Shown here: positions 21,745 to 33,100 of the stretch, piece after piece
Numbering within the stretch: the stretch's first letter is position 1
Layout: every line of letters starts with the position of its first letter
Assembly (NCBI RefSeq): GCF_949987515.2
Contig: NC_082688.1
Span: 80,170,731-80,234,730 of the forward strand
Length of the DNA: 64,000 bases
Source of the DNA: Delphinus delphis
Lineage: Eukaryota > Chordata > Mammalia > Artiodactyla > Delphinidae
Direction of reading: 5' to 3'
Made by a program: the position numbers and the translations under genes
Notes under the pieces: model-generated
Database searches by the model: none
The model's input: the letters and a program-made list of their open reading frames with translations, nothing else
Told to the model about the DNA's origin: nothing

Positions 21745-23736
21745 GTGGGCTTTATTCCCTTCTTGGGAAGTGCCTGGAGTGCTACAGCAAGTCCAAATTC
21801 CTGCTAGATTTCAGGGTCTTTAATGATCCATCCTCCCTCTGCCAGCCTCACTGGCTGCCTCACAGTGTCACATGCACCAGCCTTTCATGTGTCAGCAGAT
21901 CAATAAACATTTATTGAACACCAGCCCTGTAGAGTCTCTATACCAACCCAGGGGATACCAAGAACAATCACAGCTCCTGTCTTCAAAACTTCACTGTCTA
22001 ATTATAGGTGAGGATGAGACATGGATGTAACCCTCTCCCATCCCCACTAACCTCACCCTTGAAGAAGACTTCCAGTGGAGCAAATATTACACTATTCATC
22101 ATTACCTTCTTGAAACCTTCCTTGGCTTCCTTACAAGTTCTCACTCAGCCCTTTTAATATTTCTTCCATTATAGTTCCAATCTGGGATAACTTCTTACCC
22201 TTCATACTTTCCTTGAGATAACTCACACCCATGATTTTAACTATTACCTATGAACTAATGCCTCAAAATAACTGTAACTAGCCCAGACCTCTTTCCTTAT
22301 TCTTTTTTTCAGTTCTGGGTATTCCAAATTAAATGCCCCACCACTACCTAAAATCTAACATCCAAATTAAGCTCATTACCCTGAGCTTCACACTCAACCA
22401 ACGTTCCTGCCTTATTTCTTGTCTTGCCAGTGTTAAATCAGTGACCCATATATTGCCAGTTTTAGTGGGTGATATTTAGTGCTCCAGCTAGACCACTTTA
22501 GTACACTGGATACCAGGGAACAGTCATTCTACCAGTCTCTCTTCCCTTGGCTTTTGTGATGGTATCCCGTGGTTCTTCTATTCTTCTGACTATTCCCTCC
22601 AAGATTCCTTTCTGAAATTCTCATCTCTCCAACCCTGTAATGTTGGTGTTCCTCAGGAGTCCAGCCTTTATCCACAGTACTTCTTTCTCTGCTCACTTAT
22701 ATTTAATAATCTCAGCTATTCTCATGGCTTTAACTGCTGACTTCTAAGTCTATACTTGTATCCCTGGTCTTGACCCTGAGTTTCAGAATACTGTTTATAT
22801 CCACTCGTTGCCTAAGAGTAATCTGGATGTTCCAGAAGCCCACAAACACTTCACATTCAAATAGCCAAGACAACCATTATCTTTCCCCCAGACCTAACCT
22901 CCTGTTTTCCCTGCCTCAGCTAATGGAACCATTATCCTCCATCATGCAAAACAGAAAGCTCTTGAGTTGTCCTTGATGCCTACATTTTGCCTCATCCTAC
23001 ACATTCAATTAATCATTAAACCCTGCTTTTAACCCCTTTGTGTTTCTCAAATCCAGCCCCTCCTTTTCTCTTTTCAACTCTCTTTGGCTTGGACATCCTT
23101 CCCATAGCCTTTGCAAAGAAATGACCTGCTTTCCCTTCTTGCATAAAGTCCTGGTTCCCTGACATCTCCAGCAGGGCTTAAAAAGCTGCCTATTGGCCCC
23201 TGCCTCTCTGTAATGGTTTATTGCTTAGTCTTTTCAGAACAGCATTCTCTTTCATTTAGAGAACTGCCTCCCCAATTCCAAATGTGTGATTATTGGAAAA
23301 ATACCAATTAGAGTAGCCCTACCTTTACTTTTCCACTATGGGAGTGGGCTTGTAACCAGATTTGTGCCTATTGAAGTTCATCCCTCAAATTTTCTAAGGG
23401 GAAATGCTTTCCCTTTTTTTTTTTTTTTTTTACTCTTTATCAGTCTGAGAAGTTTGAGATATTGAGTCAAGAGAGCAGCCAAGAGGCAGAATGAAAGAAT
23501 CCTCATGGCACTGAGCCCTGACTTCTGATCTTTGAGATTCTCAGAGTGCTCCAAGTCTCTGTAACTCCTCCTTTAGTTCTGTGAACTGAGAATTCTGCCA
23601 ACAAACCCCCTTTTCTGCTTAAACTAGTTGGAATTGGGTTCCTGTCACTTGCTAGTAAGAGTCCTGTTCTAGTTCTCCTGCATCTGCCATACAGTCATTC
23701 CCTGCCTCTCCTCATACAGTTTACCCTCCCTGGAGC
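21745..23736. other. Intergenic, mostly unrecognised
   Basis: Pyrimidine-rich sequence with L2/MIR-like traces (tcaataaacatttattgaac at 21899). No gene is supported; the open frames are short and lack family features. Confidence 0.6.
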
Positions 23737-23890
23737 AGTAACCGATCAATGGGCTCGTGTGCCCATGGCACAGAGAGGCAAACTGACAGCGGGTGTGTGC
23801 AGCCAAGTCAGGGTTTATTGCAGGGTGCCAAGCAAGGGAGTGAGAGACAAGTCTCAGATCCACTCCAGCTTGGTCTTTGAGTTAGGGGTT
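23737..23890 (-). repeat. LTR-like fragment
   Basis: Its reverse complement aligns with 28060-28205: tggagtggatctgag, ttgcttgg, ccctgcaataaa. The AATAAA after 'ccctgc' fits an LTR poly(A) signal. This is an old endogenous-retrovirus LTR piece; the family is not assigned and no viral genes are visible. Confidence 0.55.
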
Positions 23891-24093
23891 TGTTTTTTTT
23901 TTGCGGTACGCGGGCCTCTCACTGTTGTGGCCTCTCCCATCGCGGAGCACAGGCTCCGGACGCGCAGGCTCAGCAGCCATGGCTCACGGGCCCAGCCGCT
24001 CCGTGGCATGTGGGATCTTCCCAGACTGGGGCATGAACCCATGTCCCCTGCATCGGCAGGCGGCCTCTCAACCACTGCGCCACCAGGGAGGCC
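23891..24093 (-). mobile_element. A-type CHR SINE
   Basis: Antisense, T tract then gcggtacgcgggcctctcac, head ending ccaccagggaggccctc. Inserted at the edge of the LTR-like fragment. Confidence 0.9.
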
Positions 24094-24239
24094 CTCCCCA
24101 GGTAGTTCTTATGTGTAGCTAACATTAAGAACCACTGTCCGAGGGTGCCTGATCAGTACGAACCTGTTTTCATGGACAGGCAGTCTGACTGTTGCCATAA
24201 ATTTCTGCAATGAAGAGATAGGCAATGATTGCCCTAAGG

Positions 24240-25018
24240 CAGAGTTTTCATCCAGAGAATGAGTTGGGAAGTATTACTTTCTCCTCTGTTTTTTGGAAGA
24301 ATTTCGAAGGATTGGTGTCAATTTTTTGAACATTTGGTAGAATTCACCAGTGAAGCCATCTGGGCCTGGCTTTGTGGGAAGCTTTTTTTTTTTTTTTTAA
24401 TTACTAATTCAATCTCTACTTGTTATAGGTCTATTCAGATTTTCTATTTCTTCTTGAGTCCGTTTTATTTATTTATTTATTTATTTTGGCCACGCAACAC
24501 GGTTTGTGGGATCTTAGTTCGCCGAACAGGGATTGAACCTGGGCCTCCTACAGTGGAAGCACAGAGTCCTAACCACTGGACCGCCAGGGAATTCCGAGTC
24601 CGTTTTGATAGTTTGTGTATTTCTAGGAATTTTTCCATTTCATCTAGGTGATCTGATTTGCTAGCATACACTTTTGTTCATAGTATTACCTATGATCTTT
24701 TTTATTTTTATAAGGTTGGGAGTAATGTCCCCTCTTTCATTTCTAATTTTAGTGATTTGAATTTTTCTCTTTTTTTGTTTTTCTTGGTCAGTCTAGCTAA
24801 AAGCTGATCAACTTTGATGTTTTTGGTGAATGGATCAACTTCGTTTTTGTTGATTTTTTCCTATTGTTTTTCTATTTTTTATTTCATTAATTCCTGCTCT
24901 GACTTTTATTATTTCTTTCCTTCTACTTGTTTTGGTTTAGTTTGCTCTTCTTTTTCTAGTTCCTTAAGGTAGAAGGTTAGGCTACTGATTTGAGATCTAT
25001 CTTCTTTATTAATAAATC
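24240..25018 (-). mobile_element. L1 ORF2 fragment, antisense
   Basis: Matches the antisense ORF2 region also present at about 41080-41650 in the larger L1 (gaattc.cc.gtgaagccatctgg; tttctttccttctact). Interrupted by a C-type SINE. Frames are broken. Confidence 0.85.
24467..24595 (-). mobile_element. C-type SINE nested in L1
   Basis: Antisense, flanked by perfect TSD GAGTCCGTTTT (24456-24466, 24596-24606). The L1 sequence resumes cleanly afterwards, so the SINE is younger than the L1. Confidence 0.93.
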
Positions 25019-25026
25019 TTTTTAAG

Positions 25027-25140
25027 GGGACTTTTCTGGCGGTCCAGTGGTTAAGACTCCACGCTTCCACTTCAGGGGGTGTGGGTTCGATCCCTGGTCA
25101 GGGAACCAAAATCCAGCAGGCCGAGTGGAGCAGCCAAAAA
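25027..25140 (+). mobile_element. C-type SINE
   Basis: Head ggggacttttctggcggtcc, body to gagcagccaaaaaatt. It lies at the join between the L1 fragment and an older L1 remnant. Confidence 0.85.
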
Positions 25141-25149
25141 ATTAAAACC

Positions 25150-25684
25150 AAAACAAATATTTTTAGAGCAGTTTAGGTTCACAACAGCATTGAGCAGGAC
25201 GTACAGAGAGTTCCCATACACACCCTGTCCCCACACATGTACAGCCTCTCCCACTAGAGACGTCCTGCTCCAGAGTGGGACATTCGTTACCATTCATGAA
25301 CCTGCATTGACTCGTCATCACCCAAGTCCATGGTTTACATTAGAGTTTACTTTTGGTGTTGTACATTCTATTGGTTTTGACAGTGAACCCACTATTATAG
25401 TATTGTATCATACAGAGTTGTTTCACTTCCCTAAACATCCTCTGTGCTCTGCCTATTCATCCCTTCCTTCCCTCTAATCCCTGGAAACCACGATTTTTTT
25501 TTTTTTTTACTGTCTCCATAGTTTTGCCTTTTCCAGAATGTTATATACGATAGTTGGGAACATACAGTATGTAGCTTTTTCACATTGGCTTCTTTCACTT
25601 AGTATTTGCATTTAAGTTTCCTCCATGTGTTTTTCATGGCTTGATAGCTCATTTCTATTTAGGTCTGAATAATATTCCATTGTT
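25150..25684 (-). repeat. Old L1 remnant, antisense
   Basis: agcagtttaggttcacaaca ... aataatattccattgtttgg is the familiar antisense 3' region of an old mammalian L1. Continues briefly after the inserted SINE. Confidence 0.65.
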
Positions 25685-25698
25685 TGGATTTCTTTTTT

Positions 25699-26007
25699 TT
25701 TTAAATGTTGGGGGTAGGAGTTTATTAATTAATTTATTTATTTTTGCTGTGTTGGGTCTTCGTTTCTGTGCGAGGGCTTTCTCTAGTTGTGGCATGCGGG
25801 GGTTACTCTTCATCGTGGTGCGCGGGCCTCTCACTATCACAGTTTCTCTTGTTGTGGAGCACAGGCTCCAGATGCGCAGGCTCAGTAGTTGTGGCTCACG
25901 GGCCTAGTTGCTCCGCGGCATGTGGGATCCTCCCAGACCAGGGCTCAAACCCGTGTCCCCTGCGTTAGCAGGCAGATTCTCAACTACTGTGCCACCAGGG
26001 AAGCCCC
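25699..26007 (-). mobile_element. B-type CHR SINE
   Basis: Antisense; TSD TGGATTTCTTTTTT at 25685-25698 and 26008-26021. Confidence 0.93.
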
Positions 26008-26021
26008 TGGATTTCTTTTTT

Positions 26022-26956
26022 AATGTAAGTATATATAGCTATAAATTCCCACCTGAGCACTGCTTTTGTTGTTTGTCATAACTTTTGGTATGTTGGGTGA
26101 AGCACTGTTTGCATAGGAAAGGCAGGATAAATGCTTGCTTACTTCCATTTATTGACAAGTTTTGGAAATAATGAGTGGGTTCCCTAGTATGCCAGTTATG
26201 GATTATTGACTTTCAGTTCCAAATTTATCCTTTTTGCCTGCTCTGTGAAATGGATTTGGGACCTTTAAATACTTATCCTTTACCAGCTGGCAGGTATTAA
26301 GCTTTGTCAGTAGAGGGCAACAGAGAGATACTGCAGGAGGAACGGGTTTCCTTTCCTGTTTCTAGTGCTTGGGTTGGGCAGGGTTCTGTGCTGTAGGCAG
26401 CTTCTCCAGCGTCTGGTTCCTGTGCTTCAGCACCTGGTTTCTTCAGTGTATGATGGCCAGCAGCCAGAAATTTCTCCTGGCACCTCCCCCTGAAAAGTGG
26501 TTTGTAGTAGACGGCCTCTTGTGAGACTCGTCACCAAGAATGGCTTTCCCCAGCACCATATAAGGTAGATTTCTGGCAACTTCCACCAGTGCAGCACCAC
26601 AGCAGCTTCCCTATCTAGTGAGCCATAGGCGCATCCCCTCTAACAAAGTCTGCACCTCAGCTCTGGAGTGATCTTCACTGGACACTTTATCTCAGCCCTA
26701 GAGGAAGTGGCTGTTCCTTACATTGCTAATCCTGTATTCTTTGAGAGTTCTCTTTTACTTCTTTACTAGTCAGTCCCTTATTACTCTAATCCCTTGTTAT
26801 AGTTAATGTCTTTAAGTAAATAAAACCTTCCCTGTTCAAATTACTATGTGGTTCCTCTCTCCTGACTAGACTCAGACTGATACAACTGGTAATTTCTAAA
26901 GGGGATGATAAGGTTTTTTGTTTGATGAACTTATCTGTCAAAATTAAGGATTTATG
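26022..26956. other. Intergenic, nothing recognised
   Basis: About 0.9 kb between SINEs with no coding or repeat signature that I recognise. Confidence 0.55.
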
Positions 26957-27167
26957 GGCTTCCCTGGTGGCGCAGTGATTGAGAGTCCGCCTGCCGATGC
27001 AGGGGACACGGGTTCGTGCCCCGGTCCGGGAAGATCCCACATGCCGCGGAGCGGCTGGGCCCGTGAGCCATGGCCGCTGAGCCTGCCCGTCTGGAGCCTG
27101 TGCTCCGCAACAGGAGAGGCCACAACAGTGAGAAGCCCACGTACCGCAAAAAAAAAAAAAAAAAAAA
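26957..27167 (+). mobile_element. A-type CHR SINE
   Basis: Full copy with a long A run. Perfect 16-base TSD AAATTAAGGATTTATG at 26941-26956 and 27168-27183. Confidence 0.95.
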
Positions 27168-27199
27168 AAATTAAGGATTTATGTTTAATCCTTTTATCA

Positions 27200-27490
27200 A
27201 TGAAGGATAAAACTAATGGACATCATAGAAGACAGCTGAAATGTCTAAAACTGACAAGATATACAAGTCGTATATCTACAATGTACAAGAAACCATCAGC
27301 AAGAAAAATTGAGCAACCCCAACAGAAAAATGGGCAGAGGATGTGAATAAGCAATCTAAAAAGAGAAACTCAAAAGGGCACTAAGAAATGTTCAGACTCA
27401 GTAATCAGAGAAACTCAAATTAACAGAACAATGAGATTATTGCATCACACCTTTTGGTTTAAAAAACATTTGGAAGCTGGATAATGGTTA
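27200..27490 (+). repeat. Diverged L1 ORF2 fragment
   Basis: Sense phrases aaaaatgggcagaggatgtg and gagaaactcaaattaacaga match L1 ORF2; heavily decayed. Confidence 0.6.
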
Positions 27491-27781
27491 TATCTCAAAT
27501 ATACCTTAGATCGGCCCTCTCCTCTCCATCACATTTGCTGTCACTCTAGTCCAAGGCCACCATCTTCAGTACTAACATAATACAAAAATGCAACTTTTCT
27601 GCCCACTTATATTCTTGCTCCCCCACAATTCACTCTTCACCCGAGAGCATGAGAAATCTTTAAGGGTAATTCAGACACTGAAACTGAGTGCCCCTAAAAC
27701 CGAGTTCCCTTACTGAGTTTATGATTAATCTCTCTATCCAAGACTTTATTCCCTTTCTTGTGTTCCTTCTGACCTCCATCC

Positions 27782-28211
27782 TGTGCTAACTGAACATTAA
27801 TCAACCAGAATCAGATGACGAAAATTGCTGTTGTCAGTAACATTGTTAATGTACTAAAATCGCTATTATAGGGATCATTAACTTACAAACTCAGGACAAG
27901 ATGAGCTCCCAAGCCATGGACCACAGCCCAGAGACTTGTAAACCAGAGACATCCTGACTCCTGAAACTATGATTAAGAAATGTCACCAGATGATCATCAA
28001 TCCCAGCCTCTTTTATCTTCCTCTTTAAAAAACAAAACAAAACGAAAAAAACCGTAACTTAAAAACCAATTTGGAGTGGATCTGAGGCTTGTTTCTCACT
28101 CTTTTGCTTGGTGCCCTGCAATAAGCACTGTACTTTTCTTCACCAAAACCTGGTGTCAGTAGATTGGCTATGCTTCGCATGGAGTGAGCAGACCCGTGTT
28201 CAGTTAGGTAA
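27782..28211 (+). repeat. LTR-like element (possible solo LTR)
   Basis: Its 3' part (28060-28205) is the counterpart of the inverted copy at 23737-23890. It has 'ccctgcaataagc', a poly(A)-signal-like position, and ends taggtaaca. The left border is uncertain. Old retroviral LTR without internal genes. Confidence 0.5.
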
Positions 28212-28339
28212 CAATACCATTTCTTTGCTTAGAACCTTTTAACTTCCTGTTGCTCTTCGAATAAAATCCATTAGCATGGCCTGCAGGTGATCCACGTGAT
28301 CTCCTTACCTACCTCTCCAGTTTAATACTGTGCCACTCT

Positions 28340-28700
28340 CCTTGCTTACTGCTGTCCAGCAAATATTTCAATGACTTGAACACTTCAAGCGCTTTCCTTC
28401 CTCCATAGCTTTTGCACATGCTATTCCCTCTGAATCTTCACATAGCTTACCCTTCTCATCTGTCCTTTTACTCAAAGAAAGCTGGCCACCTTTTCTAGAG
28501 CAGATCCTAGTAAGTCTCTATCACTGCTACCCTTCTTATTTCTTTCATAAAGCAAATTATTAGCTTGTAAATATAAATTACTTAGTTTTAACCTCCCCTA
28601 CTAGACAATGCACTTCACTGAGGGCAGAGACCATGTTTGTCTTTTTCACCATTAACCTCCAGCACTTAGAGCAATGCCTAAGACAAAAATAGGCATTAGA
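28340..28700 (-). repeat. L2-like fragment
   Basis: Phrases 'gcagagaccatgtttgtctt' and 'agcacttagagcaatgccta' are typical L2 3'-end sequence. Orientation uncertain. Confidence 0.45.
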
Positions 28701-28888
28701 ATGTATGTGAATGAATGACTCTATTTTGTGTTTTGGGGGAAGCCTGGACCAGTGAATTACTTTACAAATGCAGGTGCTTCACACTTAAACGTTGTGTTCT
28801 AGTTAGTAATGCAACAACAAAACACACAAACAAAAGAACGCCACACATTCGCTCAAAAACATTTTGCACTTTAAAAATTATCAGTGCC

Positions 28889-29090
28889 GGGCTTCCCTGG
28901 TGGCGCAGTGGTTGAGAGGCCGCCTGCCGATGCAGGGGACACGGATTCGTGCCCCAGTCCAGGAGGATCCCACATGCCGCGGAGTGGCTGGGCCCGTGAG
29001 CCCTGGCCGCTGGGCCTGCGCGTCCGGAGCCTGTGCTCCGCAATGGGAGAGGCCACAACAGTGAGAGGCCCGCATACTGCAAAAAAAAAA
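28889..29090 (+). mobile_element. A-type CHR SINE
   Basis: Full copy. Perfect 16-base TSD AAAAATTATCAGTGCC at 28873-28888 and 29091-29106. About 570 bases upstream of the NFX1 ATG. Confidence 0.95.
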
Positions 29091-29449
29091 AAAAATTATC
29101 AGTGCCTCCAAACTTTTCCCCCCTCACGTTGTGTCCATCTGCTCGTTCAAGTCCTTTATCATTTCTAATAAATGGGTGTTCGTTTTCTAAACTGATTTAT
29201 AATATGTTAGCCTTTGATCGTTTGTTTTGCAGGTATTTTTTCCCAGACCGCCTTTTGACTACTTAGTTTTTGTTTTAATCCTAAGCCTGAACTACTCTAG
29301 TAAGGAGGTGCTGTCTGAGGTGACTCCAGAAACCAGGTGAAGCTGGTTGGGTGGGAGGGTGAAACAGGAGCGCACAGGGACTCTCAAAGGAAAACAACTA
29401 TTGATTACGCAAGTCCGGGCCCGCCTATCCTCCTGGTATCCTAGCCACC

Positions 29450-30130
29450 TACAGCCACTAGCAACCTCCTTCAGCCCGGAGCCTGGCGCGCCTGCCTGAC
29501 GTCACGGACGCACCGCACAGTTGACTCGGGCCGCGCAAACTCCGTGGCCGTCTACCGGGCGCGCAGAAGCGAATATTGTCGCGGCGCCGGAAGTCCAAGG
29601 CACGTGACCGGGTGACAGCGCTCGCTGGGCTGCAGGGCTCGCTTTAGGTGTTGCGGCACGGGATGGCGGAGGCGCCTCCTGTCTCAGGTACTGTCCTGGC
29701 CCGCGCGGGACTGGGCCCCTCTCGGGGAGCGGAAATTGAGTCAGTGACGAGTCCTAGGGCACCGGCCATTCGTATCGCGAGAGTGGCGCGTACTAGGGTT
29801 GGAGATAGTGGCTCGGAAGGGCCAAGCCACGCGCGTCGTGCGAACCGAGATCTTAACCATCCTTGACTGCGTAGTGAAGCCCGGCATCTGGTTTCTAAGG
29901 AGAATGGGTTTGTCCTGCTGAGTCGATGTGGGTGTCCCGCCCTCTCCAGGGCTCAGCCCGGCCTTCCTAGGGCAGTGATATCCGACAGGCGGGCGTCGGC
30001 CGGGTCACCGCCAGTGACGGTGTTGGGCTCTCGACGCACGGCGGGTTTGCTCGCTGCGCTTAAGATGTATTCGTGCGTCCTGGGGCAGCGGCGCGTGCGC
30101 GAGCCGAGCACCCGTGGTTTCCAGTGTCAG
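29450..30130 (+). promoter_or_regulatory. NFX1: NFX1 CpG-island promoter
   Basis: A CpG-dense block around the first NFX1 exon. It contains a full cAMP-response element TGACGTCA (29497-29504), ETS-type CCGGAAGT (29587-29594) and an E-box CACGTG (29601-29606), all within 170 bases upstream of the ATG. No TATA box is evident. The roles are inferred from the motifs. Confidence 0.75.
29663..29687 (+). CDS. NFX1: NFX1 coding exon 1
   Basis: 25 bases, MAEAPPVS plus G of a split Gly. The start context is cgggATGG, with G at -3 and +4. The donor is TCTCAG|gtactg. Confidence 0.95.
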
Positions 30131-33100
30131 CCTGCCACGAACTCTCAGTGTGAAGTCTCGTTTTCCTCATCTGTGAATTGGGAGTAAATAAGTAAATTAC
30201 AGTGAAGGTTCCCGCCGCTGCTGTACCTGTTACACAATTGTTAGCTTACTTCTCCTCCCGGAGTTGCCTTTGTGTGCAGAGACAGCCTCATTTGGCTGTT
30301 AATAAAACATCCATTTCCACTTCCTTCGGGGTACCTTAGATCTTTGTTTTCCCAACTCTTTGGACAGTGACCGGAAAGGAATATTTTACATGGTGATCTC
30401 AGTGCACACAGACATAAATATAAAAGCGAACCAAAAATTTCAAGAAGCAGTGGTTTTCCTTCCTATATGCAATGCACTCCACTACATATTTCGTTTGAAA
30501 AAACACTTGTCCCAACCCACTGCATGATTTGATTTCGTGACCCACTCTTCCTGAAAAACAGGGCAGCAGTGTGCAGCATGAGGTTTGTGAACAGTCATGA
30601 ATTTGAGTCTTCGTTCTGCTACCTACCAGCTGTTGGGGCACCGAGAAGAGTATATATGTATTTGTGTACTTGGTGGCAGGTAAAATGTATTTACTACTGT
30701 GGGTCTTGGTCAGAAAAGTTGGGTAACACACTGCATTGGTGTACCCTAGTCCTGATTTAGGTATCAATTCATCTTGGAGTGTAGGGACCTTGTTAGGCTG
30801 GTGTTTTGTTCTTCTCCCACCCATTTTTTCCCCAAATCCTCTAAATTGGATCCGTTGGTCTTCCTATCGTTAGGCTTACTTCTGGCCCATTTCTACACCA
30901 TTCAGTGTTTGAAGCAGAATTGAGTGGGGCTAGTTGTGAGTCATAGTTTGGGGCTATGGTGTTGTGCCCCAGGTTACAACCTCTGCCCCACCTACTGAGG
31001 CAAAGTCTCCTAGTCCAAAGACCTCCCCAGTCTGTCTCCTGTGCCTTAGTTTGTTTTTGCCTTAGTTCCTATTCCATGTTCTTATTTCAGCATCATCTCT
31101 AACCCACACCTCCATCCCCACTCAAGGTTTAATTCTCTTACCTGCTGTTGTCCTGGAACACCAGCCCAGTCCAAGGGGTATCTTCCTGCCCATGGGCAGA
31201 CTCTCCAGTGCCAACTTTGTCTCTGGACTCTATAATCTACAGTTGGATTTTCCCTTACTCTGCTCCACCCACCCGTTGGTCACCTACCATGGTATTATCT
31301 TGGATCTTATCTTATTTTATCTTGATCTTATCTTGGGTACCACTTGCACTATAGCCAAGCCTTGGGGATGAGACATCCTATTTGTTGAGTAACTTACAGC
31401 TGCTCAAAATAGTGAAAAAATAAAGGTGTCTCAGATCTTTGTGTTCAGTTTCCTGTGCCCTTTCCCCCTTCCTTATGTCTCTTAAGGATCTTTCAGAGGG
31501 CTTTGCCCACTGCCTCATGTCTGGTGGAACACATACTTTATATGAATAGGTGCTGCCCGTCTAGATTCTCAAGTTGCATCAACTCTTTGCTGCTTAACAT
31601 GAAAACACCCTCTTCCCATCCTTTACCAGGCTATTCTGGACAACTTTACTGATGTTTTTCTGCCCCTTTTACAGCCTTGCTTCTTCAAGCAGAAGAAAAC
31701 TACACAATACCCACTTGGTCTAATCTACCCATTCACCCCTCTAAGTTATCTCTTATATTTCTGGAACAGCTTCTCTGCCACCTTCTGAATTTGTCTAATC
31801 CTCTTGCTGTTTTGTAAAGCCCTCCACCCCACCCCCAGAATTCTGCCCATTGAAAGCTTTCAGGACAAATCCTGGATTGAGAGAGAGGTTACCCTGTGAC
31901 CTTTATGATCTCGCTCAGTTCTTAAGTATATGTTTCTGTAGTATGGGCCACCCAACCTCTCACATTGGAGCGTAGTATAAGAGTGTGATCTCTAGGGTCA
32001 CATAGCTTGGGGTGGAATCCTGAATCTGCTTTGGAATACCCCTGTGGCCTTGGGCAGGTTACTTACTCTCTACAGTGTCTCAACTTTCTCATCAGGAATG
32101 TAAAGATTAAATGAGTTAACATATGCAAAGTGCTTAGAATAGTGCCTGACACATGTTAAGTACCTAATAAATGTTAGGGCTTATTATTAAACCTGAAACC
32201 CCATAGGCTGTGCACTGCACCCATCTGTGGTCAAGTCTGTGTTTCAGATAGTTTGTAGTCCTAACGGCAATAATAAAGCACTATTTTAACCACTTTATAC
32301 ATGTTACTAACCTTGCTTTAATCTTCATAGCAACTCTTTGAAGTAGCAACTCTTTACTATTCCATTATTGAGATTAAGTAACTCGCATAAAGACACAAGT
32401 GATGGGCAGGGATTTAAACGCAAATTCCAGGCCCTGTTGATTCATAGAATATTCTGTATGCTACACATAGTTCTGACTTTGCTACTAACTGGTTTTGTAT
32501 CCTTAGGCAAATCATTTCATCTTTGGACTTCAGAGACTGAGTTGACTATAAAGAAGCATGTTAGGGGGTAAAAATGAGTAGGTTGAAGGGGCATGTGCTT
32601 AATTTTTGAGACTCTGGAATTCTGGACCATATTACAGAGATTATGTATGGAAAACCTAAAATATATTCCTGGGGAGAAGAGATGAGATGTACTAATCCTG
32701 CTAAGTACTGTCTGTGTGAAGTCTTACTTAAATTCCACAATGACCCTTTGGAATAGTATTATCAGCTTTTGTCATGTATGAGGAAACTAAGGCTAAAAGC
32801 AATCAGGTGGTATCCCTAAGCTCATTCTATAAGTTGGAGGGCCAGACTTTAAACTGATTTGGCTGACTCCAAAGCCTGTTTACTTAATGCTATCTTAGAG
32901 TTTTGAAATACCACATTGAACCTGCTGATTGGTGTCTCACCCCGAACTGTTTGCTGACCTCACATTTGTCGATAAAGATAAACACGTTTATAAATAATAC
33001 CCGGTAGCCCAGGTGAGCAGTTTTCCTTAGCAATTCAACAGTAGCTGTTGGTGAGGCTGCTGGTTATGAGATGATCAGTCTTCCACAAGCACCTTGAACC

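Noticed and set aside
23759..24118. 119-aa and similar open frames ending in '[12 protein letters not shown]' or '[10 protein letters not shown]' type text
   Set aside because: They are translations of A-type SINEs and recur at every copy; no coding function.
30399..30824. 141-aa minus-strand open frame in NFX1 intron 1
   Set aside because: No domain, no homolog I recognise, no splice or promoter context; length is compatible with chance.
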